Shown: positions 1 through 11,983 of the stretch, piece after piece
Layout of the letters: each line of letters begins with the position of its first letter
Numbering within the stretch: the first letter of the stretch is position 1
NCBI GenBank assembly: GCA_905221605.1
Contig: CAJNDS010001114.1
Coordinates: 124,001-188,000 of the forward strand
Direction: 5' to 3'
DNA: 64,000 nt
From: Symbiodinium natans
Taxonomy: Eukaryota; Sar; Dinophyceae; Suessiales; Symbiodiniaceae
The notes under the pieces: generated by a model
Database searches by the model: none
The model's input: only the letters and a program-made list of their open reading frames with translations
Told to the model about the DNA's origin: nothing
Program-made: the position numbers and the translations under genes

Positions 1-1
1 A

Positions 2-17
2 ACCCTAAACCTAAACC
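2..17 (-). repeat. telomere-like words at window start
   Basis: ACCCTAAACCTAAACC, only two units, one shortened. Too short to claim a chromosome end. Confidence 0.6.
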
Positions 18-18
18 T

Positions 19-1554
19 TGATGGGCGCTTGAAACGCGCATGGACACCACGCCCCCGAAATGTATGTGCATTTTGACAAGCAACGCAGCAAAACTCGGTG
101 TTTCCGCGCGGCGGGAAACGCTACGTGGGCCCTTGCAGTTTTATCACAGAACACAGTGTTCCCAGCAAGTGGAGGTGAGAAACCGAGAAACGGCTGGAAA
201 CTCAAGATACACCATCTTTCCGCGTATGGTTTGGCCATGGACGCTCTGGGCAATTGGATGCGGCGGCAGCATGGATGGACTCATGGCTCGCGCAAGCGAT
301 GCTCTGGGCAATGGACTGCACAACGAGTGCACCTGTGCAAGAAAAGTGGGAGCACACACATGGCCCGATATGGTCCCCAAGAAGCCTTGGAAAACCCTCC
401 TCCTGCCAGCTTAAGCCAGGAGACTGAGGGCAGCGAACATGTACAGCGGCGGGGACGCTGCCAGCGAGCTTGCCATCTGCCGAAGGACGTTTAAGGCTGC
501 CGGGTTCAGAACTTTTGTTCAGGGCTTGTGTCGAGCTTGCGAGTCTGTAGGATTTCGAGGTGCTTTGGGAGTTTCTAGAAACTTGGGCACATTCTTGCAA
601 TGATGGCCATTCCCGCCTGCACGCGGAACTCGTCGCCTGAGAGCTCATGGCTTTCAGGGCTTTGAGATCATCAAGCCTCGTTCTCGGTAGAGGGCTTCCG
701 AGGGACCAAAGCAGTCCACACTTCTAAAGCTCACACAAACCCATCAACCTCAGTGGTTTTTTGAAGCAGAAGACTCGCGGCCTCGAGTTTGGACCTTGAT
801 CGTGGTCGGAAGCCCCGTAACCCTGCAACGTGCAATCCGCAGTTGCTGCACATCCTCGAGAACCCAATGCCCAGAACACTTTGGGCCTGGCCGAGTGGCG
901 ATGCTGATGCCCAAAGAGCTGTGCTGCCACAATGCGGCCATACCTGGGGAAGAAAACAATTTTTAGCAAGTTCGTGCTGGAGGTCGAGGTGTGTGGCCTT
1001 CGGCTGAAGCTGTCGGGGTTCAGGGCTTTCACTTTGGGAGCCGATTCGTGCGCTGGTAAATACTGATTCGCACACTGGAAAGATCGGAATCGTGCACGGA
1101 CACGCAGATTGTGCACTCCCCCCAGCAGATTCGCACTAGAACTCGCGCACTGGCCCGGCGAGATGCGCGCGCAGAGGATTCGCACCGCGGTGCTTGAATC
1201 TCCACGGTGCTTGAAACCCGGCAAACCGTTGATCAGCCCCGGTCTTTGGGTCTCAGAGGCAAGAAGGGCATCAGATTCCTAGGACAAATTTGGTGGGGCA
1301 CCCAGGAAATGTGGGCGCTCCCGTTTTCCCCCCCCCCCCCCCAAGTCACCACCCTACCGCCATCTTCCGGCTCTGACCATTCGAAGAGGTCAGAAGCAGT
1401 GGCATCGGCCAGGTTGCTGGGATACCAGCGTCCAGTACCGAATGGCATAGTTCTCTTGCCACCTTGGTACAGCTTGGTGCAGGAGGTGACAACTCGAGAA
1501 AACTCCAAACCCTCCATCGTGAAACCCGCCACTGACTGCTATCGCGCTTCGGCC
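19..1554. other. gene-free stretch
   Basis: No supportable gene. It holds loosely repeated GATTCGCAC / CGCACTGG words between about 1044 and 1190 and a 15-base poly-C run at 1328-1342. Open frames here are short, overlap on both strands and match nothing recognisable. Confidence 0.5.
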
Positions 1555-1870
1555 AGGGTTGTTCAGGGTTTAGGGCGATTTTCAGGGTTTAGGCCTTTTT
1601 GGGTTTAGGGTTTTGAGGGTTGCTTGGGTTTAGGGTTTGCAGGGTTTCGGGTTGTTGGCCTGTTTAGGGTTTAGGGAGTTGAAGAGTTTCGGGTTGTAAG
1701 TGGTAGGGTTGAGGTGCTTCGGGTTGGTTTTTTAGGGTTTAGGGCTGAAAGGGTTTACAGGGGGGATTGGGGTTCTTAGGGTTTGTGGTTAGGGTTTTGG
1801 GGTTTACGCGCAGTTAGGGCTTGAGGTTCTAGGGTTGTTAGGGTGCGGGGTTTCAGGGTTTTCGGCTTTT
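1555..1870 (+). repeat. degenerate telomere-like tract
   Basis: TTTAGGG, TTCAGGG, TTTCGGG and related heptamers recur for about 315 bp, separated by short non-repeat pieces. It reads as an old array broken by substitutions and insertions. Confidence 0.85.
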
Positions 1871-1918
1871 CGGGTTTGAGGCTTGAGATGATCTTGGCAT
1901 GCGGCAGCAGCAGGTACA

Positions 1919-1951
1919 TCCCTAAACCCTATAAACCCTAAAACCCTAAAC
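1919..1951 (-). repeat. telomere-like tract
   Basis: About four CCCTAAA/CCCTATAAA units in the opposite orientation to the tract ending at 1870. Confidence 0.85.
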
Positions 1952-2135
1952 GTCGGAAGTCTGAACCTTAACCTTCGACCTTGACCCATCCCAAACGCTA
2001 CGCCCAGAATTCGAACTCCAAATCCCAAAATGCAAAAGTCTTGGGATCTCTCAGCTGGGCGCCCTGCAGTGCGTGGCTTGTAAAGGAGGTCAGGACTGGT
2101 GGAAGATGCCCCATGATGTACACCTTGCGGGAAAA

Positions 2136-2180
2136 GAGTTTAGGGTTCAGGGTTTACGGTTTAGGGTTTACGGGTTGGGG
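2136..2180 (+). repeat. short telomere-like tract
   Basis: TTTAGGGTTCAGGGTTTACG and related units; about five degenerate heptamers. Confidence 0.75.
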
Positions 2181-2333
2181 TAAATGGGCGGCATTAGGGT
2201 TGACGATGATGACCAGCCTCAGGGCCAAATCTTGTCAGTCTCAGTCATGAACAAGAGGCGACTTCTTCCATTCTTTGCTTCAAGTGCACGTGCTCTTCTG
2301 TTGCGCTCGGACGACAAATCCGAGTCCGACACC

Positions 2334-2405
2334 TAAACCCTAAACCCTAAACCCCAAACCCTAAACCCTAACCCCTTAAACCCTAACCCCCGCCCCCCCC
2401 CCCCC
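2334..2405 (-). repeat. telomere-like tract ending in poly-C
   Basis: CCCTAAA and CCCCAAA units for about 58 bp run into a 13-base poly-C tract. Confidence 0.9.
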
Positions 2406-2928
2406 TCCCCCAACCATAACTGCTTCACGGTTTGAGGTGGTAGGCTCCCCTAAGCCCTAAGAAGGCCGTCCCCCGGACAGTTCACGGACACCCAAGTAGT
2501 CGAGAGCACATCAAAACGTTTGCAGACGTGTACGTACTCGTTTTGGGTTTAGGGTTTAGGCTTTCGGGTTGAGGGGTCATCGTAGTCGTCATCGTAGGAA
2601 CCGAGCGGCTTTGTGGCCTTGCCCAGCAGCTGCTTTGAGCTGCCTCGGAGCGAGAAGCGCTCGTTGCCAGGGGCCATGAACGACTCGGAGGTCTCAGGTC
2701 TTTTGCTTAGTTCTCTTGGTGAGGGTCCCTCTTTGGGCACCCTAAATAAGAGGGGCCTCCGTGTAATAAGGACTCCCCCAAAGAGACCATGTTTTTTTTG
2801 GAGAAGTGACCTTTCAGTCTTTTTGCTCTTGGGATTTTCAACTTCGGGCTGGGTGTTCCGTTGAAGATCAAAGCTCCGAATGAACGGCCACCGGGACATG
2901 GTGCGTGACGAAGACCTGTGTGAGGTGG

Positions 2929-3037
2929 CTATACTCCCCTCAGAACCTTAATAGTAACAATACTAAGAATAGCAACAGTGATATTTGTAATCTTCCCTTG
3001 GGTTCCGTAAAACAGAATTCTTCATAAGGGGTTCTGG
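2929..3037. mobile_element. MITE family D, copy 3, diverged
   Basis: CTATACTCCCCTCAGAACC at the left matches family D. The right end is diverged; a possible 4-bp repeat GTGG (2925-2928 and 3038-3041) sets the proposed limits. Confidence 0.5.
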
Positions 3038-3095
3038 GTGGTCGGGTTCAGCGACGACGACCGTGGCGGTGACTGGCAGCCAAGCGTCTCAGATA

Positions 3096-3202
3096 CCACT
3101 ACTTGCTTAAGAACACCAAAACACGAAAAACGTAACAATCCCGTTATGACCCTAATAGGGAAGAATACTTTTAGCTTTTGGGGGCTCTGAAGCAAAGAGT
3201 AG
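3096..3202. mobile_element. MITE family A, copy 4, diverged (107 bp)
   Basis: Left end CCACTACTTGCTTAAGAACA and right end AGCAAAGAGTAG are diverged versions of the family A termini at the expected spacing. It lies 58 bp from a family D copy. Confidence 0.6.
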
Positions 3203-3488
3203 AACACCAAGCTGCCACGTGTAAGGGAAGGGTACTGCAAAAGAGTCGTGCCAGCTTCCTGATCGTTTTCCTGTGACTGCTTACACCTTCTACCGGTACT
3301 TCCTACATAGTCTCTGAACCTCTCAACTTGTCCCGAAGACCATTGTGGCATTGCCCAAGTCACGAGTCCAGCCATCTGAACTGCCCAAAGGGATCAGCCT
3401 CCTAAGCGGGCGCGGCATCGTAAGGAAAGCCGGAAGGCTCTCTCATGAATGCTCTCCGAGACACACCCGAAGCCCTACCTAAACCCGA

Positions 3489-3550
3489 CACCCTACACCC
3501 TAAACCCTAATTCCTAATTTCTAAACCCTGAACCCTATAAACCCTAAAAC
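3489..3550 (-). repeat. degenerate telomere-like tract
   Basis: CCCTAAA, CCCTACA, CCTAATT and CCCTATAAA variants. Confidence 0.8.
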
Positions 3551-3808
3551 CATACCTTTGGCAGGCTGAGGCGCTCCCTCCGGCTTCAGGTACGCCCTGG
3601 CGGAGGAGTAGATCCTCCCAAGAGGGCTGAACATTCAAGCAAGAAGTTCGAGGGGTTGTGTTCGCCCTTTGTTTTGCCCCTTTCTCAAGTTCCCCAACGG
3701 CGACTGACTTGCCGAGGACATGTCTATGACATGTCGACTCTCACATGACCCCAGCAGCTCGTGGTTCGCAAAAAAACCCCGTAAGCAGCATCGAATTTGC
3801 TTTGGGGG

Positions 3809-3858
3809 GTTTAGGCTTTAGGGTTTAGGGTTTAGGTTTTAGGTTTTGGGGTTTAGGG
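3809..3858 (+). repeat. telomere-like tract
   Basis: TTTAGGG with 8-base TTTTAGGT variants, about seven units. Confidence 0.85.
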
Positions 3859-4017
3859 TCAGAAGCACCAAGAGGAGTTGATTTGACTGGGCCCCCTCAG
3901 CCAGAGCACCTTTTAAGAACAAGCCAACAGACTCGAAAGATGAGTCACCACACAGCCATGAGCTGTCAACATGCGCTGGAGCAACAAAAGAACAAAACAA
4001 TCAAGCATTTCATCTCC

Positions 4018-4115
4018 TTAGTTGCTGGGTTCGTAAGCTCCCCCCCCCCCCCCCCCCCCGCAAAAAAAGAAACATGTGTTTTTCAGTTCTATAGAGGACT
4101 ATAATGTCGCAAAAA
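4018..4115. mobile_element. dispersed repeat family G, copy 1
   Basis: CCTTAGTTGCTGGGTTCGTA is followed by a 20-base poly-C run, an A-rich block and TTTTTCAGTTCTATAGAGGA. The same order occurs at 16132 without the poly-C expansion. Confidence 0.6.
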
Positions 4116-4745
4116 GTGCAAAGCTACTAAGTCTTGCTAAGATGCGCAGTGTTCAGCACCAGCAGGCGAACCACGGGGTTCTCGCGAAGGTTCGTCGCGT
4201 AGTAGCCGAAGCTGGCGGAGTCTTGTGAGGGTTTGGAGCTAGTTAATTAAGCTATACTTGTTGCAGGACTCCGTTCTGCTGAAGCTTGGGTGTGTTGGGG
4301 TACGTGTGTTCTCGACTTCGATGCCTACCTCATTGGGACATCCGCACCGTCCTGTTCCACACGTTGGAAACCTTGGTGACGGTGTTGCTCTACATGGCGA
4401 TGTCTATTTCTAGTGCATGGTGCCGTTCCAAGCCCTGGTCGTTTGGTCACACATTGGCGCATACCCATGTTTACACGTCGAGGCACATCTGCGTAAAGAC
4501 ATCTCTAATCCCCCACCTCCTGAACTCACATACGATTGAGTGAGGAAAGAGGCATGCAAACAATGAATTCCCGGAGTAGGAGTCTATTTCAGGATGGCTG
4601 CAAGCGCCTGCAAGGCTGTGTCTTGCAAGCCCAAAATCCTATTACCCATACCAAAGAACCGGGGCGCCTCTGGAGGCTAGCGTGCTCCGTGGGGGAGAGC
4701 TGGCAGTGCCTCGGCTTGGCACCAGGCTGGGTGCTTTTTCAGCAT
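4116..4745. other. gene-free stretch
   Basis: I see no gene, element or repeat that I can support here. Confidence 0.4.
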
Positions 4746-4795
4746 GGGGTTTAGGGTTTAGGGTTTAGGGTTTAGGGTTTAGGGTTTAGGGTTTA
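4746..4795 (+). repeat. telomere-like array, 7 units
   Basis: Perfect TTTAGGG repeats. Confidence 0.97.
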
Positions 4796-5004
4796 AGAAC
4801 TACACAGCGGGGCATCCTCTGAAGGCTCAGAGCTTCGGCTTTCAATTTCAGTCCTTTCATCGACAGCTGGGGCTCCGGCTCCTTGATGAGATCTGCCTCA
4901 CTCTCAAAGGGCTCCTGGCCAGCAGGACTCCAGCACCCCCAGTTGGGTTTGTGGGTTTAGGCTCCAGACATCTGCCTCCACGGCACGATTCATACCTTCC
5001 CCCC

Positions 5005-5143
5005 CTATATATATATATATCTCTCTCTCTCTATACGTATATATATATATATATATATATAAATATCCATCGATCTAATGCAATCTAATATCTCTATCTC
5101 TATCTCTTCTTCTTCTTCTTCTTCTTCTTCTTCTTCTTCTTCT
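5005..5143. repeat. compound microsatellite (TA, CT, CTT)
   Basis: TA and CT runs are followed by TCTATC words and about 13 CTT units. Poly-Ser and poly-Glu frames across it are translations of the repeat. Confidence 0.95.
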
Positions 5144-6460
5144 GCTCCCCGGGGGTGCACCTTCCCGGCAGAGCTGCTCCCCAGAATAGCCGTGCTAAAC
5201 CTCTCACTAAACGCAGTCGCGGTCCTGACGGAGGCTGCTGCTTGCAGCAAGGTCGATGTCCTGAGCTCTTGAAGCGGCTGAGCGTTCTGCGGCTTAGGGG
5301 CCCTGAACGCAAGTTCTCACCACGTGGCTTCAGAAACTCGGAGCTTCCAGGGGGTTCTAGCGATGTCCCGGCGTGTGTTCTACAGTATTCTGCCCGTTCT
5401 GGCTCCCAACTTTCGCCCCACCCTGTCCCAGGAGCCCCAAAACTTCCAGTCTGAAGCCTCAACCTCCCAAAAGTAAGTCAGCATCCCCATGGCAGAACAC
5501 GCCAACCTCGTCAGCTCCTGGTGACTACAAGGCCCTTCCACAAAGCTGACAAGGACCTCAGCACACCCTAAGACGGCATCCCGCGGCAGTGGCCCGCGGC
5601 TTTAAAGCACTGCAGCACTGCCGCAATCGTAATTTGGGTTTAGGGTAGGGTTATAAGGCCCCAAGCCCCTAAAGGTATTTCAATATTCAAGTGGCCGTCG
5701 TTCCCAAGCTGACGGCACACTTGCCAGGGGCATGCAGTGGTACCTGAGTCGTGCATTTTCGTGTGGGCAGACGAAAACGGGATTATTCGTCCAGTGATCC
5801 CGACATTGGTGGGAATTTCTTTACGGAAACTAAAGTTCGTGTGCAACTAGGGCTTAGCGTGGAGATGTAGGGATTTGGTTTCTGCCCTCCACATATGCGG
5901 TCATAGCCCAGGAGAGCCGAGTTCGGACTCGACCCCCCCCTCCTCTGCCCGAAGAGTAGGGTAGCGTTTTCTGACCCTGTGAAGTAGCCTTGAGAAAGGA
6001 AAGTTGTCACGGGGAGGGAGTGACGGGTGAAGGTGGAACGCCTCTACGACCCCCTGGGCCTCTTCAGCGGTTTGGGCTGCAGCCTTGAAGGCTGGAGGCT
6101 TGTGCTTTCATGTCGTAGAATGAGGCCGGGCAGGGGTTCATTTTTTATTGTGGGCCACTTTTTTCTCCTGTCTCGGTAGCATTTCGCAACCAATACGAAC
6201 CACGAACGAAAAATTAACATCAGAAGTATTGCTATCCTTAGCATTAGATTATCAGCGTCATTATTCGGCTTCGGCACCATTTCGCACCACAGTACTACTT
6301 GGAATTTAGGAGAATAACCAACGGTCTGGAAAGCATCCGACATGCTCCGCGCAATTGCTAGAAGCCTGAAGCTAACCTGACAGCTGATAGATCGCATTCC
6401 CAACACATGTTCAAGACTCTGCCCTTGATACTACGCCTGATAGACCTTCACTGGAACGAC
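5144..6460. other. gene-free stretch
   Basis: Two telomere-like words near 5640. Nothing else recognisable; frames up to 120 codons occur on both strands without family features. Confidence 0.4.
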
Positions 6461-6581
6461 AGACCCTAGACCCTAGACCCTAGACCCTAAACCCTAAACC
6501 CTAAACCCTAAACCCTAAACCCTAAACCCTAAACCCTAAACCCTAAAGCCTAAACCCTAACCCTAAACCCTAAACCCTAAA
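6461..6581 (-). repeat. telomere-like array, left member of pair 1
   Basis: Starts with CCCTAGA variants, then about 13 CCCTAAA units. A TTTAGGG array follows 90 bp later. Confidence 0.97.
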
Positions 6582-6671
6582 ATAGGGCCAGGGCCCCTGC
6601 AGCCGCAGACAGCGCCATCTTGAGAAGGCCAAGGCCTTGCTCCGAGCGCCATGTAAAGGCTTCTGAAGTTT

Positions 6672-6780
6672 GGGTTTAGGGTTTAGGGTTTAGGGTTTAG
6701 GGTTTAGGGTTTAGGGTTTAGGGTTTAGGGTTTAGGGTTTAGGGTTTAGGGTTTAGGGTTTAGGGTTTAGGGTTTAGGGG
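6672..6780 (+). repeat. telomere-like array, right member of pair 1
   Basis: About 15 perfect TTTAGGG units, opposite in orientation to 6461-6581. Confidence 0.97.
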
Positions 6781-6880
6781 GAAACAGGAAAAAGGCTCAG
6801 TGATGCATGATGTTTCACGACATAGCGTTGTTGCGTTTCTTGGATGCTTCTGTGACTATGTCACTTCATATCTAACGCAG

Positions 6881-6972
6881 TACAGGGGTAGGATTAATTA
6901 CCAGTAGTTTTTCTCTATGGTCCCTTTCCCTGTATATTTATACTATGCAAACCCCCAAAACCCTACTCTAAC
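6881..6972. mobile_element. short element family E, copy 1 (reverse orientation)
   Basis: It shares ATGGTCCCTTT and CCCCCAAAACCCTA with the other family E copies, in reverse orientation. It ends with inverse GGGGTAGGATTA and CCCAAAACCCTACTC sequences. Confidence 0.6.
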
Positions 6973-8740
6973 TATCAGGGCACCGTATACCAATTAGTTT
7001 GAAAGTGGGGAGGTTTCCGTCGCCACCATAACAGTGCCAGCGGAGTAGGAGCCCGAAGCCAAGAAGTTGCGACAACTCCAACTCGAAACTTAGACGACCC
7101 CTTTTTCAAAAGCCAAGCAAAAGTCCTAAACCTAGAGGGGCTCAACAAGCCCAGTCACGCTTGCTCCGGCTGGCAGCATAATGGTCCGTGAGGCCGCCGA
7201 GGAACAGGATCCAGGAGATCTGTCCCTGGCTTTCGGTCCGGCAGCTCTTCAGTGGATTCGAGTTGAAGGTCTTGGCAGGTTTTGGGCTTTAGGCCTGGGC
7301 ATGACATCCCCAAACTGCTTCGGATGATCCAGGCCCTTCTTGCTTTCGGATCTTGCGCGCTCAGCCAGTCTTGATCTTGGCCAGTGTTGCTTCTCTAGTT
7401 CCGCAGTGGTGTGGCACGCCCAGGGTATGCCGCAGACCCTGGAGTGCTCAACCTCAGAGAATCCCGCAGAGCATCCCCCACAGTTCCGAGACAATCCTGG
7501 AGAGCGCCCCTGGAGTGACAAGAAATCAGAACATCTCCACAACGTGCAGCAACTTGCTTCATTTTAGGTTGGGGATGTTCAGAAGAAGTGTCTTAGTCTT
7601 GAAACAAAGTCGTAGGGGCGAGTGCATGTGTGTCTGACATGCATACAGGCACACTCACATACATGTGTCTCATTCTGTCTGTGTGTGTGTGCTCATGTAT
7701 ACGTATACCGTATACGTGTATAGTTGCCGAAAGCGACGCGGCTAATGGCCAAAACGTTGGCAGAAATACCTGTACATGAGTCCGCGCAAACCCTCAACCC
7801 GCTCTCGGGGCGCCTGTCGCTCGGCCGCGTCCATCGCGGCCTGTACCAGCCTGCTAGGTAGAGGGGGGGTGTGTCTTCACAGTTAGGGGTATGCTCTGGT
7901 TCTGAGCTCGGGCGAGGGTCCCGGCACAAGAACGTGTGCCAAAGAACCCCGCAAAACCCTTTCAGCGCCACACGGGGTAGTGTCGTCGTAGCCTCCTGAA
8001 CCTTCTGAAGTCTTGGAGCTCGAGAAGTGCGCCGCAATGCAACAAAGGAATGCTGCTGCCAGCCTTGTGGGTGAGTTGCAGCCGTGCTGGCCCAATGGCT
8101 GCCTTTGCACTCGGCAGTCCTCGAGAAGAGACATGCCATTCGGGGGTGGGGAATGACAAGCCTGAACACGAAACCCCGCAAGGTCCACAGTCTAGAGGTG
8201 GTTGGGATGTACTTGGTAAAAAGTTGAGGCATGCTTGGGGAATGACGTGCCTGCATCGGCTTCAGGCGGGGTTAGAGGGGTGCTTGTACCGTTTGGGCTT
8301 TCTGGGGTTGAGGGTCCTTTCGCCGACACCAAGTGATGGACGCTTGGGATATGGCCGGGTCTATAGTGAATAGGATTCATGGCTTTGGGTGTCTAGAGTT
8401 TAGGGTGTTTAGGGTTTTGGATTGCGCAGACGCTGGGGTCACCGGGTTCAGAGGACTGGCCCAAAAAAGTCTCCCGCTCAGCACTGAGGCAACCCAATCC
8501 AATCACTAAACCCTCCCTGAGTCCAAACATCTTAAACACCCCTGCCCTCTTCCCCAATGCTCTCTCAGCCTGAAACCCCAAAACCCAAAACCCAAACCCT
8601 GCAATCTTATAAGCCCCTAAAGCGCAAACGCTCCAGACTCGAAACGCCAAGCTCCCAAGCCAACAAACCAGAAACAGTCAGCCCCAAAGGCTGGAAAGCC
8701 TGAAGTTGGTACCATCCCCGTGAGCCCGAAGCCCCCACTA
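6973..8740. other. gene-free stretch
   Basis: A short TG repeat and CATGTATACGTATA-like words at 7640-7725, and degenerate telomere words at 8396-8415. The overlapping frames at 7693-8373 on both strands show no family features. Confidence 0.4.
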
Positions 8741-8783
8741 GTTTAGGGTTTAGGGTTTAGGGTTTACGGTTTAGGGTTTAGGA
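8741..8783 (+). repeat. telomere-like array
   Basis: Six TTTAGGG units, one changed to TTTACGG. Confidence 0.95.
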
Positions 8784-8852
8784 ATCTACGAGCAAAATGC
8801 GAAGCTCGCTAGTGGACTAGGGAGCAGAGGAAGCTCCGGGATTTCGCTTTCT

Positions 8853-8865
8853 GGGGGGGGGGGGG
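8853..8865 (+). repeat. poly-G run (13)
   Basis: One of only two long G runs on the + strand, against many C runs. Confidence 0.95.
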
Positions 8866-8943
8866 TGAAAAGAAGAGCTGAGCTCCATTAACAAGAATAG
8901 CAAGGTACAACTGCATGCCCAAGCATAAGACTTTGAAACCTTC

Positions 8944-9060
8944 TAACCCTACTTTGGAGTAGACCCTGGAAATAAAGTATATACTTGTTAGACAAAAGTA
9001 GCTATAAGAGGAACCCCGAACCAGAAGAAGTAATTATCAACGTACAGGACTCCAACACCC
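8944..9060. mobile_element. dispersed repeat family F, copy 1
   Basis: CCCTACTTTGGAGTAGACCC, then TATATACTTGTT, AAGTAGCTATAAGAGGAACC and ACTCCAACACCC. The same blocks in the same order occur at 25585 and partly at 12378. Terminal TTGGAGTA-like words are weakly inverse. Confidence 0.7.
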
Positions 9061-9155
9061 CAGCTAAAGCCCCAAACCGGGCGGATGCTTGCTGTCCTGG
9101 AGGCTCTTGCCTGGCGCCTCGGCCCTTGGTGCAGTTTTGGGCTTTCGGGCTGCAG

Positions 9156-9181
9156 CCCCCCCCCCCCCCCCCCCCCCCCCC
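9156..9181. repeat. poly-C run (26)
   Basis: Uninterrupted C homopolymer; poly-Pro and poly-Gly frames across it are artefacts. Confidence 0.97.
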
Positions 9182-9534
9182 TTCCCTTGAAATGATGAAG
9201 CCGGGCCTGTCTTGTAAGGACATGTTCGCCCCTGACCCTGCACCCTGCCCGAAATCACCCTAAACTCTACTCCCCTGTGGACCCGAAGCCCTAAGCCCCG
9301 AAGCTTTGCCCCTAAGTCCTGAAGTCTAAACATCTCTGAGCTTCAGGCAAGCCATTGCTAGGCGCCGGACCCCGCTGCGCGGCAGAAACAGCTGCTGGAC
9401 AGAGACCTTAGAGACCCCATTCAGGGCTTAACAGTGTGTAGCAGGTTTCAGGTTTGGCCGCGCTACTGAGCTTGGATCATGCACTTAGCTACAAGCAGAT
9501 GCCCGATGCCTTAAGTAGGCCTCTTATACTTAAG

Positions 9535-9595
9535 CCCTGAACCCTAAACCCTAAACCCTAAACCTTAAACCCTAAACCCTAAACCCTAAACCCGA
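9535..9595 (-). repeat. telomere-like array
   Basis: Nine CCCTAAA units with single changes. Confidence 0.95.
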
Positions 9596-9979
9596 AATTC
9601 TAAGGAGTGCTGGGAGCTGCAAGCGGCCGCAAGAACTGGCAGACTTTCAATACTCGCAGGCCCAGAAACATCTCCTAAAGCTGTATCAGGCACCGATGTC
9701 GCCTTCCCTTCTTCAACATGACAAGACAATATGTCTAGGGCTTGATCTGGGCTTGCTCTACTTGCTTCGGTTTGGGGACACTTTGCACAAAGGACCTAAA
9801 CATCAAGGCACAAACATTAATGTTCCGCGTGAAGCACGAAACGCATAAGCCAGCACGTTGCTCGCCATGCTCATGCCCGCACACTGGACTTACTATAGAC
9901 GTACTAGACTCCGAACCTCAACACAACCTTGTCACGCAACCTCTTGAAAATCTTGGTACCCCAGTGACGATGTTACAGT

Positions 9980-10036
9980 AACCCTAAACCCTAAACCCTA
10001 AACCCTAGACTCTAGACCCTAAACCCTAAACCCTAA
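9980..10036 (-). repeat. telomere-like array, left member of pair 2
   Basis: CCCTAAA and CCCTAGA units, followed 127 bp later by an opposite array. Confidence 0.95.
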
Positions 10037-10163
10037 GCTGCGGAGAGGGCTTTCAGGCAAGGCGGCGGGTTGTAGTCGGCATCAAGGTGCAGGTCGGTCA
10101 GCAACAGGAGTGAAGTGGGAGAGTCATGAGAGCCTCACACACAGCGGACAACCCGATTCAAGG

Positions 10164-10255
10164 TAGGGTTTAGGGTTTAGGGTTTAGGGTTTAGGGTTTA
10201 GGGTTTAGGGTTTAGGGTTTAGGGTTTAGGGTTTAGGGCTTAGGGCTTAGGGTTT
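10164..10255 (+). repeat. telomere-like array, right member of pair 2
   Basis: About 12 TTTAGGG units, the last two CTTAGGG. Confidence 0.97.
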
Positions 10256-10670
10256 TTTAGGTTTGCGAAACGACTGGTTGTTGGTGAAGGGCCCACCGCT
10301 CCCCAGTTGAAACCACCAGCACAAGCCTCACACAAACAATCACAGGCCCTGATGAACAAAGTGCACGCCACCCACCGCCACCCTCGCAGCTGAACGTGGA
10401 CTCTTTGTCCCAAATCCCTCCAAATACCAGACTCCAAACTCGAGACGCCCTTGACGGCTTAGGGTTTGGGATTCAGCGCCTGGCGCGAAAAAAAGCAAAC
10501 CCGGCACACGAAACATTCGCTTCGCAGTCCAGAAGCAGGAAGCGGGGCGCAAAGGCTTGAAGGGCAGATGCGAAGAGGAGTCCTAAAACTTTCTGCTAGA
10601 CCTAAACCCTGAGCCACCTGGGTCAGCCCAAACACACACCAGACACATCTCAAGACTCGAACAAAAACTT

Positions 10671-10752
10671 TAAACGCCCTAAACCCTAAACGCCTAAAAC
10701 CCCCCAACACGCCTTAAATGAAGCCGCCCCTAAACCCTAAACCCTAAACCCC
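10671..10752 (-). repeat. telomere-like tract, left member of pair 3
   Basis: Two clusters of CCCTAAA around a short unique piece; the outer cluster ends at 10752, 107 bp before the opposite array. Confidence 0.88.
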
Positions 10753-10859
10753 CAAAAAACCCTCAAGGCCTCAGCCCTTGCCCCCCCGCCTTGGCTTATG
10801 CCAGGCCCGGACATGGCCCAGGTTGCGAGTTTGGGAGAGTTCAGTGCATCGTCTAAGGG

Positions 10860-10927
10860 AAGGGTTTAGGGTTTAGGGTTTAGGGTTTAGGGTTTGGGGT
10901 TTGGGGTTTAGGGTTTAGGGCTTCGGG
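10860..10927 (+). repeat. telomere-like array, right member of pair 3
   Basis: TTTAGGG with two TTTGGGG units. Confidence 0.95.
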
Positions 10928-11983
10928 CTTGTGGGAAGGGTTGTGTGATGCTGTAGTGTTTGCGGGTGTCTTTGGCTTCTTTGAGGTTGCCTTTGAGAAT
11001 GCTTCGGAGGGCAGAAGCCCTTGGGCCCCCTTGGGGGCTTGCTTTCCAAGCTTGGTGGTTGCGCAGTCTTGGGGCTCCAAACCCAAACCACCCTGAACCT
11101 GAAGTCCTAAACCCTCCGCAAGATAGGCTGACGTAATCATGGTGCCGCGCTTTGAACGCTTGCGCGACGGTGTTTGGGCTTGGTACTTCTCAGCAGCCCA
11201 AGTACAGATAGCTCCCGGTACAGAAGGATCTTTGTGGAAATGCAAAATGCAGGGGTACAGCATGAGTAGTCCTTTGAGCCAGGCACGTGGATGTGTAGTT
11301 GCATTCGTGGAGAATCCCACCGTGCCATTTTTAGCCCTGCTTCTTGGAACACCGACGGATCCGCATATTTGTTGGTTCGGACTGGCCAGGTTAAGAATTG
11401 GCTTATGCCAATAGACCCCTGAACCAATCGTGAAGGAGTTGGACATGTGTGCTGAGATACTTTTTGCTGCGCGCAGAGAGCGTAATGCGTATGTACACAT
11501 GAGCCATATATAGTCCAAACTCCTTGTATGTCTCCGATTAAGATCCCATAACTGGAGTGTGACTGGCTATGGCTCAGAGACGAAGCCGGAGACAGATACT
11601 CAACCATACTGTGACAACACGGAACTTTGTAAATCCTCACTTCTCCTTAGTCATTGGAAAGACCCCGAATGCTTTGACTCCAGAATCTCCCAATCCCGCA
11701 CTGCTTCAACTCTCCACTCGACAAATCCCAGGGCAGTCAGACTGGCGTCAGCCGAAGACAGCGCGGAGATCGTCTGAGTCGGCCGAAGGAGCCCGCGCGG
11801 GTCTGCCGGCACCAGGGTACAATACAGAACAGGCCAACAAAGAAAGACAACTTGCCTCAAGCCTCACACACACACACACACTGCCCTCGCACCCCTCAAA
11901 GGATTCAGGGTGTCAAGGTGCTCGTGCGACAAAGCCAGGACTGCTGAGCTGTCCTGGTGAGATCGGTCATGTAGGAGCCTGAA

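Noticed and set aside
1-18. Window start as a chromosome end
   Set aside because: Only two CCCTAAA-like units, and similar words are everywhere in the window.
2700-2815. Possible further family C copy (CCCAAAGAGACCATG)
   Set aside because: Only one short end matches and no inverse partner is found.
5005-5462. Poly-Ser and poly-Glu/Lys proteins
   Set aside because: Microsatellite translation.
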